19,473 nucleotides of DNA from Caldilinea sp. CFX5 (GCA_021405325.1 QWII01000148.1:1-19473), one strand, 5' to 3'; numbered from the stretch's first letter, positions 1 through 7,222 are shown. Numbers and translations: made by a program. The notes: a model not told the origin generated them from the letters alone.

Positions 1-1
1 C

Positions 2-541
2 ATCAACCAATTTAGCAGCGACCACCAGAGCGAGATCGACGCCATCTTCCAGGTCTGCAAAGAGGCGGGGGTGCGCTGCGCCCAATCCAACCACTGGGCC
101 GAAGGCGGCGCCGGCGCCACCGACCTGGCCCGCGCCGTGGTGGAAGCGACCAACGAGGCGAACAATTTCAACTTCCTCTATGGCCTCGACCAGTCGATTA
201 AAGCCAAGATCGAAACCATCGCCAAAGAAATCTATGGTGCGGCAGCAGTCAGTTACGAAGCGCAGGCCGACAGCCAGATCCGCGCCTATGAAAAGAGCGG
301 CTTTGGCAATCTGCCCATCTGCATGGCCAAGACCCACCTGAGTCTCACCGCCGATCCGTCGGCCAAGGGCGCGCCCACCGGCTTCACCCTGCCGATTCGC
401 GAAGTGCGCGCCAGTGTCGGCGCCGGCTTTATCTACCCGCTGGTCGGCGAAATGCGCACCATGCCCGGCCTACCCAGCCACCCGGCGGCGGAACGGGTCG
501 ATATTGATTTTGCGACCGGGCGCGTCGTCGGTCTCTTCTAG
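2..541 (+). CDS. fhs: Formate--tetrahydrofolate ligase, C-terminal part (5' end outside window)
   Basis: Cytoplasmic enzyme that joins formate to tetrahydrofolate using ATP, giving 10-formyl-THF. It is the entry step of the methyl branch of one-carbon metabolism. The reading frame is open from base 2, so the gene starts upstream of the window; only about 179 C-terminal residues are visible. Family-typical stretches are HWAEGGAGATDLA, the segment around YEKSGFGNLPICMAKTHLS, and the end region TGFTLPIREVRASVGAGF followed by GEMRTMPGLPSHPAA. The stop is TAG at 539-541. A strong hairpin follows at once. The next gene in the same direction encodes a corrinoid methyl-carrier protein, so both fit C1 metabolism, although two palindromes separate them and a shared transcript is not proven. 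Identification is firm; only the N-terminal part cannot be checked. Confidence 0.95.
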   Translation: MNQFSSDHQSEIDAIFQVCKEAGVRCAQSNHWAEGGAGATDLARAVVEATNEANNFNFLYGLDQSIKAKIETIAKEIYGAAAVSYEAQADSQIRAYEKSGFGNLPICMAKTHLSLTADPSAKGAPTGFTLPIREVRASVGAGFIYPLVGEMRTMPGLPSHPAAERVDIDFATGRVVGLF

Positions 542-552
542 TCACGATAAGG

Positions 553-644
553 CTTCATTCATCAAAGATTACACAGATTGGGCAGATTAAAAGCAAAAAA
601 TAATCTGCCCAATCTGCGCAATCTTTGAGAAAAGCTGAATGAAT
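553..644. repeat. Long imperfect hairpin downstream of fhs (possible terminator or dispersed repeat)
   Basis: Bases 563-589 and 601-627 are inverted copies (27 bp, two mismatches) around an 11-base A-rich loop at 590-600. A second outer arm pair (ttcattca at 554-561 against tgaatgaa at 636-643) extends the stem after a short bulge. It starts 12 bases past the fhs stop, so it could end the fhs transcript. No U-tract follows, and the AT-rich arms resemble a dispersed intergenic palindrome more than an intrinsic terminator. Confidence 0.7.
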
Positions 645-658
645 CTTGGATGTTGGTG

Positions 659-664
659 TATAAT
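659..664 (+). promoter_or_regulatory. Candidate -10 box (TATAAT) upstream of the corrinoid protein gene
   Basis: A perfect TATAAT lies just before the nested palindrome at 668-732. No good -35 hexamer sits 16-18 bases upstream, so this is weak. If used, it would start transcripts near 671 and place the palindrome inside a 5' leader of about 117 bases ahead of the gene at 788. Confidence 0.3.
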
Positions 665-667
665 AGT

Positions 668-732
668 AGGAGTTACGCAGTTGACGGGCGCTACCAGAGA
701 CCTGTCAGGTCTTGTCCAACTGCGTAACTCCT
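668..732. repeat. Nested perfect palindrome
   Basis: The outer arms, aggagttacgcagttg (668-683) and its exact complement (717-732), are 16 bp with no mismatch. Inside lies a second perfect hairpin, agacctg (698-704) and caggtct (706-712), around one base. The hairpin-in-hairpin design with no coding content looks like a small non-autonomous dispersed element (REP or MITE-like). It could also act as an RNA structure in the leader of the corrinoid protein gene. Confidence 0.75.
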
Positions 733-787
733 AAATAGAATAAATCAATCTACTGAATCAATTGTTTAGTTTTTAGTAGTTACAGCA

Positions 788-1471
788 ATGAGCTATACCG
801 AATTAAGCTTGGAAGATCTTTACTTGCAAATGCAAGATGATTTATATGATGGCATCAAGGAAGAAATTCCGATCCAGGTGCGCGAAGCCCTCGGCCGCGG
901 CAAGACGCCCCAGGAAATTTTGGATGAGGGGTTAGTCGCCGGCATGGACATTGTCGGTGTCGATTTCCGCGATGGCATTCTCTTTGTGCCGGAAGTGTTG
1001 ATGGCGGCCAATGCCATGAAGGCGGGCATGGAAGTGTTGCGCCCGCTGCTCACCGAGACCGGCGCCCAACGCATCGGCAAGGCGATTGTTGGCACGGTCA
1101 AGGGCGACATTCATGACATCGGCAAAAATCTGGTCGCCATGATGTTGGAAGGCGCCGGCTTCGAGGTCGTCAACCTGGGCATCAACGTGGACGCCGACAC
1201 CTTCCTCAAAGCCATTGCAGAACACCAACCCGACATCCTGGGCATGAGCGCCCTGCTCACCACCACCATGCCCTACATGAAGGTGGTCGTCGATGCGCTG
1301 GGCGAAGAGGGCATTCGCGAGGAAATCTATGTCATGGTCGGCGGCGCGCCCGTCACCGAGAACTTTGCCCGTGAAGTGGGCGCCGACGCCTATGGTCGCG
1401 ACGCGGCGGTGAGCGTCGAGATTGCCAAGCGCTATATGCAGCGTAAGAATGCGAAAGCGCGGGCCGCGTAA
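788..1471 (+). CDS. Corrinoid methyl-carrier protein (B12-binding, MtbC/MttC/MtaC type)
   Basis: Cytoplasmic protein that holds a cobalamin and shuttles a methyl group between a substrate methyltransferase and a second methyltransferase acting on THF or another acceptor. The 227 residues show the usual two parts. A helical cap covers about residues 10-92, and a Rossmann-like B12 domain runs from about 97 to the end. The B12 signature D107-x-H109-D-x-G112 is intact (H109 is the cobalt ligand), with the usual S154-x-L and GG 185-186 nucleotide-loop positions. Length is normal for the family. No methyltransferase partner (MttB, MtbB or MtaB type) is adjacent in this window, so the substrate (methylamine, betaine, methanol, methoxy compound) is unknown. 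The fhs gene upstream supports a C1 role. No clear Shine-Dalgarno sequence is seen. Its stop overlaps the next start as TAATG. Confidence 0.92.
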   Translation: MSYTELSLEDLYLQMQDDLYDGIKEEIPIQVREALGRGKTPQEILDEGLVAGMDIVGVDFRDGILFVPEVLMAANAMKAGMEVLRPLLTETGAQRIGKAIVGTVKGDIHDIGKNLVAMMLEGAGFEVVNLGINVDADTFLKAIAEHQPDILGMSALLTTTMPYMKVVVDALGEEGIREEIYVMVGGAPVTENFAREVGADAYGRDAAVSVEIAKRYMQRKNAKARAA

Positions 1472-1746
1472 TGGAATTGACGGCGCGTGTCTGGTTTGAA
1501 GTCAGCTCGGCCTGTTTATTGGTGGAAATCAATGGGATCATTGCCCAGATCGATTTTCACTCCATCCCGGAAGATGACTTTGAATCGGCGGCGCCGATTA
1601 CGCGATTTTCACTGGGGTGTGAAGGAACAGTTGTCATTTGCCATCATGGCGACGGGGAAGAAACCTGGTTGCCGGTGGACATGTGGCTACCGGGTGGCTT
1701 TACACCCCAGGTCAATGGGATTGTTCGGCAACCGCAGCCGGTTTAG
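1471..1746 (+). CDS. Small hypothetical protein coupled to the corrinoid protein gene
   Basis: I do not recognise this 91-residue protein. Its ATG shares the last base of the upstream TAA stop (TAATG), the arrangement typical of translational coupling, which is the main reason to trust it over overlapping frames. The protein is mildly acidic, has no signal peptide, membrane segment or metal-binding motif, and looks like a compact beta-rich domain with several aromatic and hydrophobic strands (for example RVWFEVSS near the start). The next gene begins 18 bases later with its own Shine-Dalgarno. It could be an accessory protein of the corrinoid system; that is inference from position only. Confidence 0.55.
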   Translation: MELTARVWFEVSSACLLVEINGIIAQIDFHSIPEDDFESAAPITRFSLGCEGTVVICHHGDGEETWLPVDMWLPGGFTPQVNGIVRQPQPV

Positions 1747-1764
1747 CTTTGGAGGCAACAGTCT

Positions 1765-2637
1765 ATGCTCACAATCAAACGGTGGCCGCCCCCGGTCATT
1801 CCAACCTTAGAGGAAGAACTGCTCTACCCAGCAAGTGACGGCAAGCCTATGTCCGATAACTCAAAACAGTTTTATGGCATCTTCTTGATTCATGCAAACC
1901 TTGATATTCTCTTTGCTGATGATCCCAATGTTTTTGTGATTGGTGACATGCTCTGGTATCCAGTGGAAGGCTCACCGAGCATTAAACAAGCGCCGGATGT
2001 CATGGTTGTCTTTGGTCGGCCCAAGGGTCATCGTGGTTCCTACTTGCAATGGCGTGAGGAAAATATTGCCCCTCAGGTGGTCTTTGAAATTATCTCGCCA
2101 AGCAATCACAAACCTGAAATGAATGAAAAATTTGAATTTTATAACCGATACGGCGTTGAGGAGTATTATCTCTTTGATCCTGAACGTGGTCGTCTGCAAG
2201 GCTGGTTGCGCACACCAGATGGAGACTTAGAACCGATTCATGAAATGGTGGGTTGGCGCAGTCCACGCCTGGGCATTACCTTTGGGTTGGATGGTCACGA
2301 GTTACGCCTGTTCTACCCGAATGGCGAACCATTTCGGAATGCCATTGAACTCCATCAACGCATGAAAGAGGCAGAGTTGCGTATGGAAACCGCTGTTGAT
2401 CGCTCAGATGCCGCGGTTGATCGGGCGCGCGCAGCGATGGAGTGGGCTGAGACAGAAGCGAAACTTCGGGTTGAAGCAGAAATTCGCGCTAAAATCGAAG
2501 CTCAACGCGCCGAAGCCGAAACCAAAGCGCGTGCCGAAGCCGAAGCACAACGTGCCGAAGCCGAAGCACAACGTGCCGAAGCTGAAAAGCGCGCTTTGGC
2601 GTTAGAAGCAAAACTACGCGCAGCCGGCATCCAATAA
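1765..2637 (+). CDS. Uma2-family (DUF820) PD-(D/E)XK nuclease-like protein with coiled-coil tail
   Basis: A 290-residue protein. Residues about 15-190 match the Uma2/DUF820 fold, a restriction-endonuclease-like domain abundant in Cyanobacteria and Chloroflexota. Visible family features are PDV with D78, the acidic core QVVFEIISPS with E108, the E121-K122 pair followed by Y126, and GVEEYYLFDP (130-139). From about residue 196 the chain becomes a long charged coiled coil rich in A, E, R and K, with near-identical seven-residue blocks encoded by a 21-bp tandem repeat. The start is supported by GGAGG at 1751-1755, nine bases before ATG. The function of this family is poorly known; many copies per genome are common. 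It ends 22 bases before the sugar kinase gene. Confidence 0.88.
   Translation: MLTIKRWPPPVIPTLEEELLYPASDGKPMSDNSKQFYGIFLIHANLDILFADDPNVFVIGDMLWYPVEGSPSIKQAPDVMVVFGRPKGHRGSYLQWREENIAPQVVFEIISPSNHKPEMNEKFEFYNRYGVEEYYLFDPERGRLQGWLRTPDGDLEPIHEMVGWRSPRLGITFGLDGHELRLFYPNGEPFRNAIELHQRMKEAELRMETAVDRSDAAVDRARAAMEWAETEAKLRVEAEIRAKIEAQRAEAETKARAEAEAQRAEAEAQRAEAEKRALALEAKLRAAGIQ
2530..2580 (+). repeat. 21-bp coding tandem repeat in the Uma2 coiled-coil tail
   Basis: A 21-bp unit at 2530-2550 is repeated exactly at 2551-2571 and begins a third time at 2572. It encodes the heptad RAEAEAQ. A more diverged copy precedes it near 2508. Being 21 bp, it adds or removes whole heptads without breaking frame, so the tail length may vary between strains. 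Confidence 0.85.
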
Positions 2638-2659
2638 ACTACGACTAGGCTCAACAATC

Positions 2660-4168
2660 ATGACAGCCGACTGCATTCTCGCCCATGACCTGGGCACCAC
2701 TGGCAACAAAGCGACACTGTTTGATCGGGAGGGGAAGTTGGTGGGCAGTGCCTTTGCCGCCTACCCTACCCACTATCCCCATCCCAACTGGGCGGAACAG
2801 GAGCCGACGGACTGGTGGGCGGCGGTTTGTAACACCACCCGCCAGTTGCTGGCACAGACCAATGTTGCGGCAAACGACATTGCGGCGGTCGGCCTGTGTG
2901 GTCAAATGATGGGTTGCACCCCGGTCGATGCAATGGGAACGCCGCTCCGTTCCTGCATCATCTGGGCCGACCAGCGGGCGCAAGCGCAAGCCGATCAGAT
3001 TGCCGAAAAGTGTGGTGCAGAGGCGGTCTATCAACGCAGCGGTCATCGCCCCAGCCCGGCCTATACGGCAGCCAAAATGCTCTGGTTACGGGATGAACAG
3101 CCAGCCATTTTTCACAAAACAGCTTGTTTCCTTCAGCCCAAGGATTTTATCGTTCACCAACTCACCGGTCGCTTTGCCACCGATTATTCTGATGCGTCCG
3201 GGACGCTCCTCTTTGACCTGCTGGAGCGGCAGTGGGCGACTGATTTTCTGGCGGCGTTGGCGTTGCCGGTCGATTGTTTGCCGACCTTGCATCCATCCAC
3301 TGCGGTTGTTGGTGAAGTAACCAGCGCCGCCGCATCCGCAACCGGATTGGCGGCTGGCACACCCGTTGTCATCGGCGGCGGCGATGGGGCGTGCGCCGGG
3401 GTGGGGGCTGGCGAGGTTGAGCCGGGGGATGCGTATTGCTACATAGGCTCCTCCTCCTGGATCAGCATTAGCACGCGCCAACCCGTGCGCGACCCGGCCC
3501 AGCGCACCTTTACTTTCCACCATCTCCACCCGGAACGCTATGCCCCGATGGGCACCATGCAAGCCGCCGGCGGCGCGCGTGATTGGGCGTGGCGGCTATT
3601 GCAGGAGGCGGAATTGGATCTGGACGCGGCGGCTGCGACCATTCCACCAGCCGCCGAAGGATTGCTCTTCTTGCCCTACCTGCTGGGGGAACGTAGCCCC
3701 CACTGGAATCCGCTGGCGCGTGGCGCTTTCATCGGGTTAGCCATGCCCCACAGCAAACCGCAACTGGCGCGCGCCGTGCTGGAAGGGGTGGCGCTGAACT
3801 TACGGCTGATTCTCGATGCGTTGCGCAGCAGCATCGGGCAAAGCGAACCGCCGATCCGGGCTATTCGACTCATCGGCGGCGGCGGCAAAAGCGACCTGTG
3901 GCCCCAGATGTTGGCCGATTGTTTCAACCTACCCATTCATCAACTAACGCTGACCAGTGAAGCGACGAGTTGGGGTGCGGCGGTGGCGGCGGGTGTTGCT
4001 GTGGGAGTCTATGATTGGTCGCAAGCAGCCCACGGAGCCACGGTCACACAAATTGTGGAACCCACTAGCCAGGGTGTAGCAGTCTATGGTGAACTGGCCG
4101 CCATCTATGCCGATGCCTACAAAGCGCTGGAACCGATTTATACCCGTCTGGCAGCATTTAGCCGATAA
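2660..4168 (+). CDS. xylB: FGGY-family carbohydrate kinase, xylulokinase-like
   Basis: Phosphorylates a sugar (probably D-xylulose or a related ketose) with ATP in the cytoplasm. The 502 residues match the length of xylulokinases. The N-terminal phosphate-1 motif DLGTTGNK is at 10-17. IIWADQR (100-106) is the substrate-side W-x-D-x-R motif. GGGDGAC places the catalytic aspartate at D242, followed by the YIGSSSW phosphate-2 region. LPYLLGERSPHWNP (338-351) and IGGGGKSDLWPQML (404-417) form the nucleotide-binding half. All key residues are present. It starts 22 bases after the Uma2 stop and is followed 44 bases later by a dehydrogenase gene, so the two sugar genes likely share a transcript. Exact substrate is uncertain; other FGGY kinases cannot be excluded. 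Confidence 0.85.
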   Translation: MTADCILAHDLGTTGNKATLFDREGKLVGSAFAAYPTHYPHPNWAEQEPTDWWAAVCNTTRQLLAQTNVAANDIAAVGLCGQMMGCTPVDAMGTPLRSCIIWADQRAQAQADQIAEKCGAEAVYQRSGHRPSPAYTAAKMLWLRDEQPAIFHKTACFLQPKDFIVHQLTGRFATDYSDASGTLLFDLLERQWATDFLAALALPVDCLPTLHPSTAVVGEVTSAAASATGLAAGTPVVIGGGDGACAGVGAGEVEPGDAYCYIGSSSWISISTRQPVRDPAQRTFTFHHLHPERYAPMGTMQAAGGARDWAWRLLQEAELDLDAAAATIPPAAEGLLFLPYLLGERSPHWNPLARGAFIGLAMPHSKPQLARAVLEGVALNLRLILDALRSSIGQSEPPIRAIRLIGGGGKSDLWPQMLADCFNLPIHQLTLTSEATSWGAAVAAGVAVGVYDWSQAAHGATVTQIVEPTSQGVAVYGELAAIYADAYKALEPIYTRLAAFSR

Positions 4169-4212
4169 GAATCTAACCAAGGCTCATGCCGAAAACAATA
4201 GAGGAACCCACT

Positions 4213-5286
4213 ATGTCTGCACCCATCATCCAAACCAAAGCCGATCTACCCAAACAGCCCCGCCCCATTGTCAGCATCGGCGGCGGCGGGATTGTCCATG
4301 ATGCCCATTATCCCGCCTATCGCAAAGCGGGTTTTCCGGTTGCCGGCATCTTTGATCTGAAAACGGAACGGGCGCAGTTCATGGCTGAAAGGTTCGGCGT
4401 GCCGTCAGTCTATAACACTTTGGCGGAGGCTGCCACGAAAGCGCCGACGGAAGCGATCTTTGACGTGGCGGTGCCGGCGGGCCATATTTTGGAGGTTTTG
4501 CGCCAGTTGCCGAATGGCCGCGCGGTGTTGATTCAGAAACCGATGGGTGATAATTTGCGCCAGGCGCGCGAAATTTTGGCGCTTTGTCAAACGAAAAATC
4601 TGACCGCCGCCATCAACTTCCAGATGCGCTGGGCGCCCTTTATCATCGCGGCCCGCAGCCTGATCGACCAGGGTGTCATCGGCGAGGTGCATGATCTGGA
4701 GGTGCGGGTAACGGTCTACACGCCGTGGCATCTCTGGCCCTTTTTGCAACAGGTGCCGTATGCCGAAATCCTCTACCATAGCATTCACTACATTGACCTG
4801 GTGCGCTCGTTCTTGGGCGATCCTTCCGGTGTCTATGCGAAGACCGTGCGTCATCCGAAGCTGTTGTCGATGCAGTCGCGCACGAATGTCATCTTTGACT
4901 ATGGCGACGTGTTGCGTTGCAATGTCGAGACCAACCATCACCACGAATATGGGCTGCGTCACCAGGAGAGTTATGTCAAGTGGGAAGGAACCAAGGGCGC
5001 AATCAAGGCCAAGATGGGGTTGTTGATGAACTATCCCACCGGCGAACCCGATGCCTTTGAGTATTGTGTCTTGCAAGAACAGCAGGAACCGCAGTGGCAG
5101 GGCGTCGCCATTGAGGGTTCATGGTTTCCCGACGCCTTTATCGGTAGCATGGCGAGTTTAATGCGCTTTGTCGATGGCGAGACCGATCAGTTGCCGACAG
5201 CAGTGGCCGATGCGTTCAAGACGATGAGTGTGGCGGATGCAGCGTGCCGGTCGAGTGATGGTGGGGCGACTTTTATTCTTGAGTAA
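4213..5286 (+). CDS. Gfo/Idh/MocA-family NAD(P)-dependent oxidoreductase
   Basis: Predicted to oxidise or reduce a sugar, inositol or sugar-derived alcohol with NAD(P). The start at 4213 is preferred because GAGGA at 4201-4205 sits seven bases upstream; an in-frame ATG at 4186 has no such site. The resulting 357-residue protein has a Rossmann domain with SIGGGGIV (21-28). The usual catalytic EKP motif is QKP here (108-110), keeping the lysine. The C-terminal domain carries HSIHYIDLVR (189-198), the conserved His-x-x-Asp region of the family. It follows the sugar kinase by 44 bases and is probably co-transcribed. A hairpin lies just after the stop. The substrate cannot be assigned. Confidence 0.87.
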   Translation: MSAPIIQTKADLPKQPRPIVSIGGGGIVHDAHYPAYRKAGFPVAGIFDLKTERAQFMAERFGVPSVYNTLAEAATKAPTEAIFDVAVPAGHILEVLRQLPNGRAVLIQKPMGDNLRQAREILALCQTKNLTAAINFQMRWAPFIIAARSLIDQGVIGEVHDLEVRVTVYTPWHLWPFLQQVPYAEILYHSIHYIDLVRSFLGDPSGVYAKTVRHPKLLSMQSRTNVIFDYGDVLRCNVETNHHHEYGLRHQESYVKWEGTKGAIKAKMGLLMNYPTGEPDAFEYCVLQEQQEPQWQGVAIEGSWFPDAFIGSMASLMRFVDGETDQLPTAVADAFKTMSVADAACRSSDGGATFILE

Positions 5287-5288
5287 TA

Positions 5289-5311
5289 CTCCCAATGAAA
5301 CTTTGTGGGAG
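5289..5311 (+). terminator. Weak hairpin after the dehydrogenase gene
   Basis: ctccca (5289-5294) pairs with tgggag (5306-5311) around an 11-base loop, three bases after the stop. The stem is only six pairs and no T-run follows, so termination is possible but not well supported. Confidence 0.25.
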
Positions 5312-5353
5312 CGCCCTGATTTTAGACAGCGTAAGCGCAAAAGAAGATAAATC

Positions 5354-5635
5354 ATGAGCAACAAACCAATTCCTACTTGTGGTGATGGACAGCAGACAGC
5401 TAGAGAGTGGAAACCTGTCACTTTTGAGTATACTGAGGACGGCGTATCGATTCGCGTGCCGAATGTTTATGCGTGGGTCTGTCCACTCGATGGTGAAATT
5501 TCATTTACCCCTGATACGGTTGATGAACTAATCACAACAGTACGCGAATTAATTGACACAGCCAAGCGCGCAAAGCAGAGGCGTACCGCTTTTACAGAGT
5601 ATGTTGTGTCTGTTGGTCTGCCTGAACCAGCTTAA
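5354..5635 (+). CDS. YgiT/MqsA-like N-terminal domain protein with degenerate zinc site
   Basis: A 93-residue cytoplasmic protein. Its order of elements resembles YgiT-type zinc-finger proteins, which are often the antitoxin half of a toxin-antitoxin pair: Cys-containing start, a beta stretch (VSIRVPNVYAWVC), then GEISFTPDTVDELITTVREL leading into a basic helix. The family normally has two CxxC pairs. Only C9 and C43 remain here; the partner positions are lost (TCGDGQ and VCPLDG), so a normal four-cysteine zinc site is unlikely. No toxin gene (for example DUF4258 or HigB/MqsR type) is adjacent on either side. It may be a degenerating or repurposed orphan. Assignment rests on recalled family pattern. 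Confidence 0.6.
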   Translation: MSNKPIPTCGDGQQTAREWKPVTFEYTEDGVSIRVPNVYAWVCPLDGEISFTPDTVDELITTVRELIDTAKRAKQRRTAFTEYVVSVGLPEPA

Positions 5636-5644
5636 TCAGCCGAG

Positions 5645-5673
5645 TTGATGGCCTGACAAAACACGCCTATACT
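5645..5673 (+). promoter_or_regulatory. Candidate sigma-70 type promoter for the MNT gene
   Basis: TTGATG (5645-5650) and TATACT (5668-5673) are separated by 17 bases, giving a predicted start near 5681 and a leader of about 58 bases before the ATG at 5739. Confidence 0.4.
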
Positions 5674-5738
5674 CAACAGCGGCAAAGTATGATATAGTTG
5701 GCGTACACGGCTGACGAGTATAGAAAATCGGACTTGTT

Positions 5739-6074
5739 ATGAATACAGTTCAACCATTTGAGAAAACATTGCAAGAAATTGTAACGCATTTAATTACCGA
5801 TTATGAACCAACAAGAATCATCTTGTTTGGTTCATTCGCACGCGGGGACGCTCATCGCGATAGTGACATCGATCTTCTGATTGTCAAAGAGACAAATGAG
5901 TCCCCTTTGGAGCGGCGCGTTCATGTACGCCGTTTGGTTGCTCAACCGGAACGTCGCATTCCTTTTTCACCACTAGTACTAACACCAGCCGAATTGGAGC
6001 AACGATTAGCCCTTGGTGATCCTTTTTATCGTGATATTCTACGACAAGGGAAGGTGCTTTATGCCCGGCCCTGA
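5739..6074 (+). CDS. Solitary MNT-type nucleotidyltransferase (antitoxin-like)
   Basis: A 111-residue minimal nucleotidyltransferase. The fold signature ILFGSFARGDAHRDSDIDLL is complete: G31-S32, then the metal-binding aspartates D43 and D45 in SDIDL. Members of this family usually pair with a HEPN toxin encoded immediately downstream and inactivate it by AMPylation. Here the ATG expected for a partner is present at 6061, overlapping the end of this gene, but that frame closes after 23 codons. A leftward SMP-30-like gene follows. So the partner appears lost and the gene is an orphan. A promoter-like sequence lies upstream at 5645-5673. Confidence 0.85.
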   Translation: MNTVQPFEKTLQEIVTHLITDYEPTRIILFGSFARGDAHRDSDIDLLIVKETNESPLERRVHVRRLVAQPERRIPFSPLVLTPAELEQRLALGDPFYRDILRQGKVLYARP

Positions 6075-6132
6075 ATCGACAATTCCTACCGCTTTAATTC
6101 ACAACAAAGTTACTCCACCACCATCGACATAA
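6061..6132 (+). pseudogene. Possible remnant of a HEPN toxin start
   Basis: An ATG overlapping the 3' end of the MNT gene (14 bases of overlap) opens a 23-codon frame beginning MPGPES and ending in TAA at 6130-6132. The overlap geometry is what is expected for an MNT-HEPN operon, but there is no HEPN sequence after it. It is either a decayed partner stub or a chance frame; the call rests on position only. Confidence 0.25.
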
Positions 6133-6151
6133 TCTCTGTCCCAGGTAATTT

Positions 6152-7000
6152 TTAGGGATAGAAAAGCGCAGCCCCTTGCAAACCGGTCCGCCGGTTCATG
6201 CCGATATGCCAGCGCCCCAGGTTCGCCCAGAACAGAATCGTGCGATCCGGCCCGCCAAAGCAGACATTGGTCGGCGCGCCCAGTGCTGTACCTTCGTAAT
6301 CATCCATCAGCACAGTGACGCTCCCGTTTGGCAGGATGCGGAAGATCGTATCGGGTCGGTAACAGGAGACCAACAGGCTGCCGTCTGTGCAGAAAGCCAG
6401 GCCATCTGGAACGGTGTGAGGCAATTCGGCGACGGTTTCAACCGGCCCGACCTTTTTGCCATTGACAATCGGGAAACGGACGACGCGCGGTTGGTTGAGT
6501 GACATGGCCACATACAAATATTTCCCATCGGGCCGCACAGCGCAGCCGTTGGGGAACTGGCAACAGGTCGTGTCAATGACGGTCGCCGAACCATCCCGTG
6601 CGATTGACCAGAGACAGCCGTTATCCGCCTTCCACGCACCCGAATCGGCCACAAAGAGATTGCCGTGGGCGTCAAAAGCGGGGTAGTTGGGGGTGATCAT
6701 CGCGCGATCGGCGTTGCCGCGACTATAGACCGTGACGCCGCCGTCGGGCGCCACCTTTTGCACGGCTTTATCCCCCGGATTGCATACGTAGGTGTTGCCG
6801 GCTCTGTCGTGGGCCAACCCTAGATTTAGCCCCTTAGTCGTGGCGAAATGGTCAACGTGCGCAGTCGTAATGTCGATCCGATAGAGTTGACCAGTTTCGC
6901 CGCCGGCATAGATCTTGCCGTCCGGCCCCAACGTCACGCCTTCCGGGTGATCCAACCCGTCGGCAAAGGTCTCAACATCTTGCAGATTGATCAATGGCAT
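6152..7000 (-). CDS. SMP-30/gluconolactonase/LRE-like beta-propeller protein
   Basis: A 282-residue six-bladed propeller protein; family members hydrolyse sugar lactones such as gluconolactone. Blade repeats of the form PDGxxY are visible throughout. The metal ligands of the family are recognisable as E20 (HPEGVTLG), N151 (QFPNGCAV) and D199 (VPDGLAF), with N105 as a likely fourth position, so an active metal centre is plausible. The start is supported by AAGGAG upstream on the minus strand, within the 20 bases after 7000. No signal peptide is seen, so it is probably cytoplasmic. It is transcribed toward the MNT gene. With the kinase, dehydrogenase and TIM-barrel genes nearby it suggests sugar or sugar-acid breakdown, though it sits on the other strand. 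Confidence 0.85.
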   Translation of the reverse strand: MPLINLQDVETFADGLDHPEGVTLGPDGKIYAGGETGQLYRIDITTAHVDHFATTKGLNLGLAHDRAGNTYVCNPGDKAVQKVAPDGGVTVYSRGNADRAMITPNYPAFDAHGNLFVADSGAWKADNGCLWSIARDGSATVIDTTCCQFPNGCAVRPDGKYLYVAMSLNQPRVVRFPIVNGKKVGPVETVAELPHTVPDGLAFCTDGSLLVSCYRPDTIFRILPNGSVTVLMDDYEGTALGAPTNVCFGGPDRTILFWANLGRWHIGMNRRTGLQGAALFYP

Positions 7001-7128
7001 ACCCTTTCTCCTTGCTTGCTTCTCCCAGCTTCTTTCACCGCACTGCCTAGGCGTGATTGTACCCGATAATCACAGGGGCAGCAAGCCTGACGAAAAAGTC
7101 AGCTATTGCTGATGCTTGCACATTTGGG

Positions 7129-7155
7129 TTGGATACGAATAGGCTGTGGTATACT
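7129..7155 (+). promoter_or_regulatory. Weak candidate promoter for the first lycopene-cyclase-domain gene
   Basis: TATACT (7150-7155) is a good -10. The best -35 is TTGGAT (7129-7134), only 15 bases away. A start near 7162 would lie downstream of the ATG at 7106 and upstream of the GTG at 7223, in agreement with the later translation start. Confidence 0.3.
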
Positions 7156-7222
7156 TTTGGCGGTGATCATCACCATATCGCCGGCACTAGGCGAGCGCAC
7201 TAAGGGAAGGAAGCGGGGCAAC

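Noticed and set aside
1487..1810. 107-codon frame overlapping the small gene after the corrinoid protein
   Set aside because: The frame starting at 1471 is coupled to the corrinoid gene by TAATG overlap. This one overlaps the well-supported Uma2 start and is rich in R, G and W as a shadow frame.
4405..5076. 223-codon minus-strand frame inside the Gfo/Idh/MocA gene
   Set aside because: Shadow of a well-supported oxidoreductase on the plus strand; no recognisable motif.
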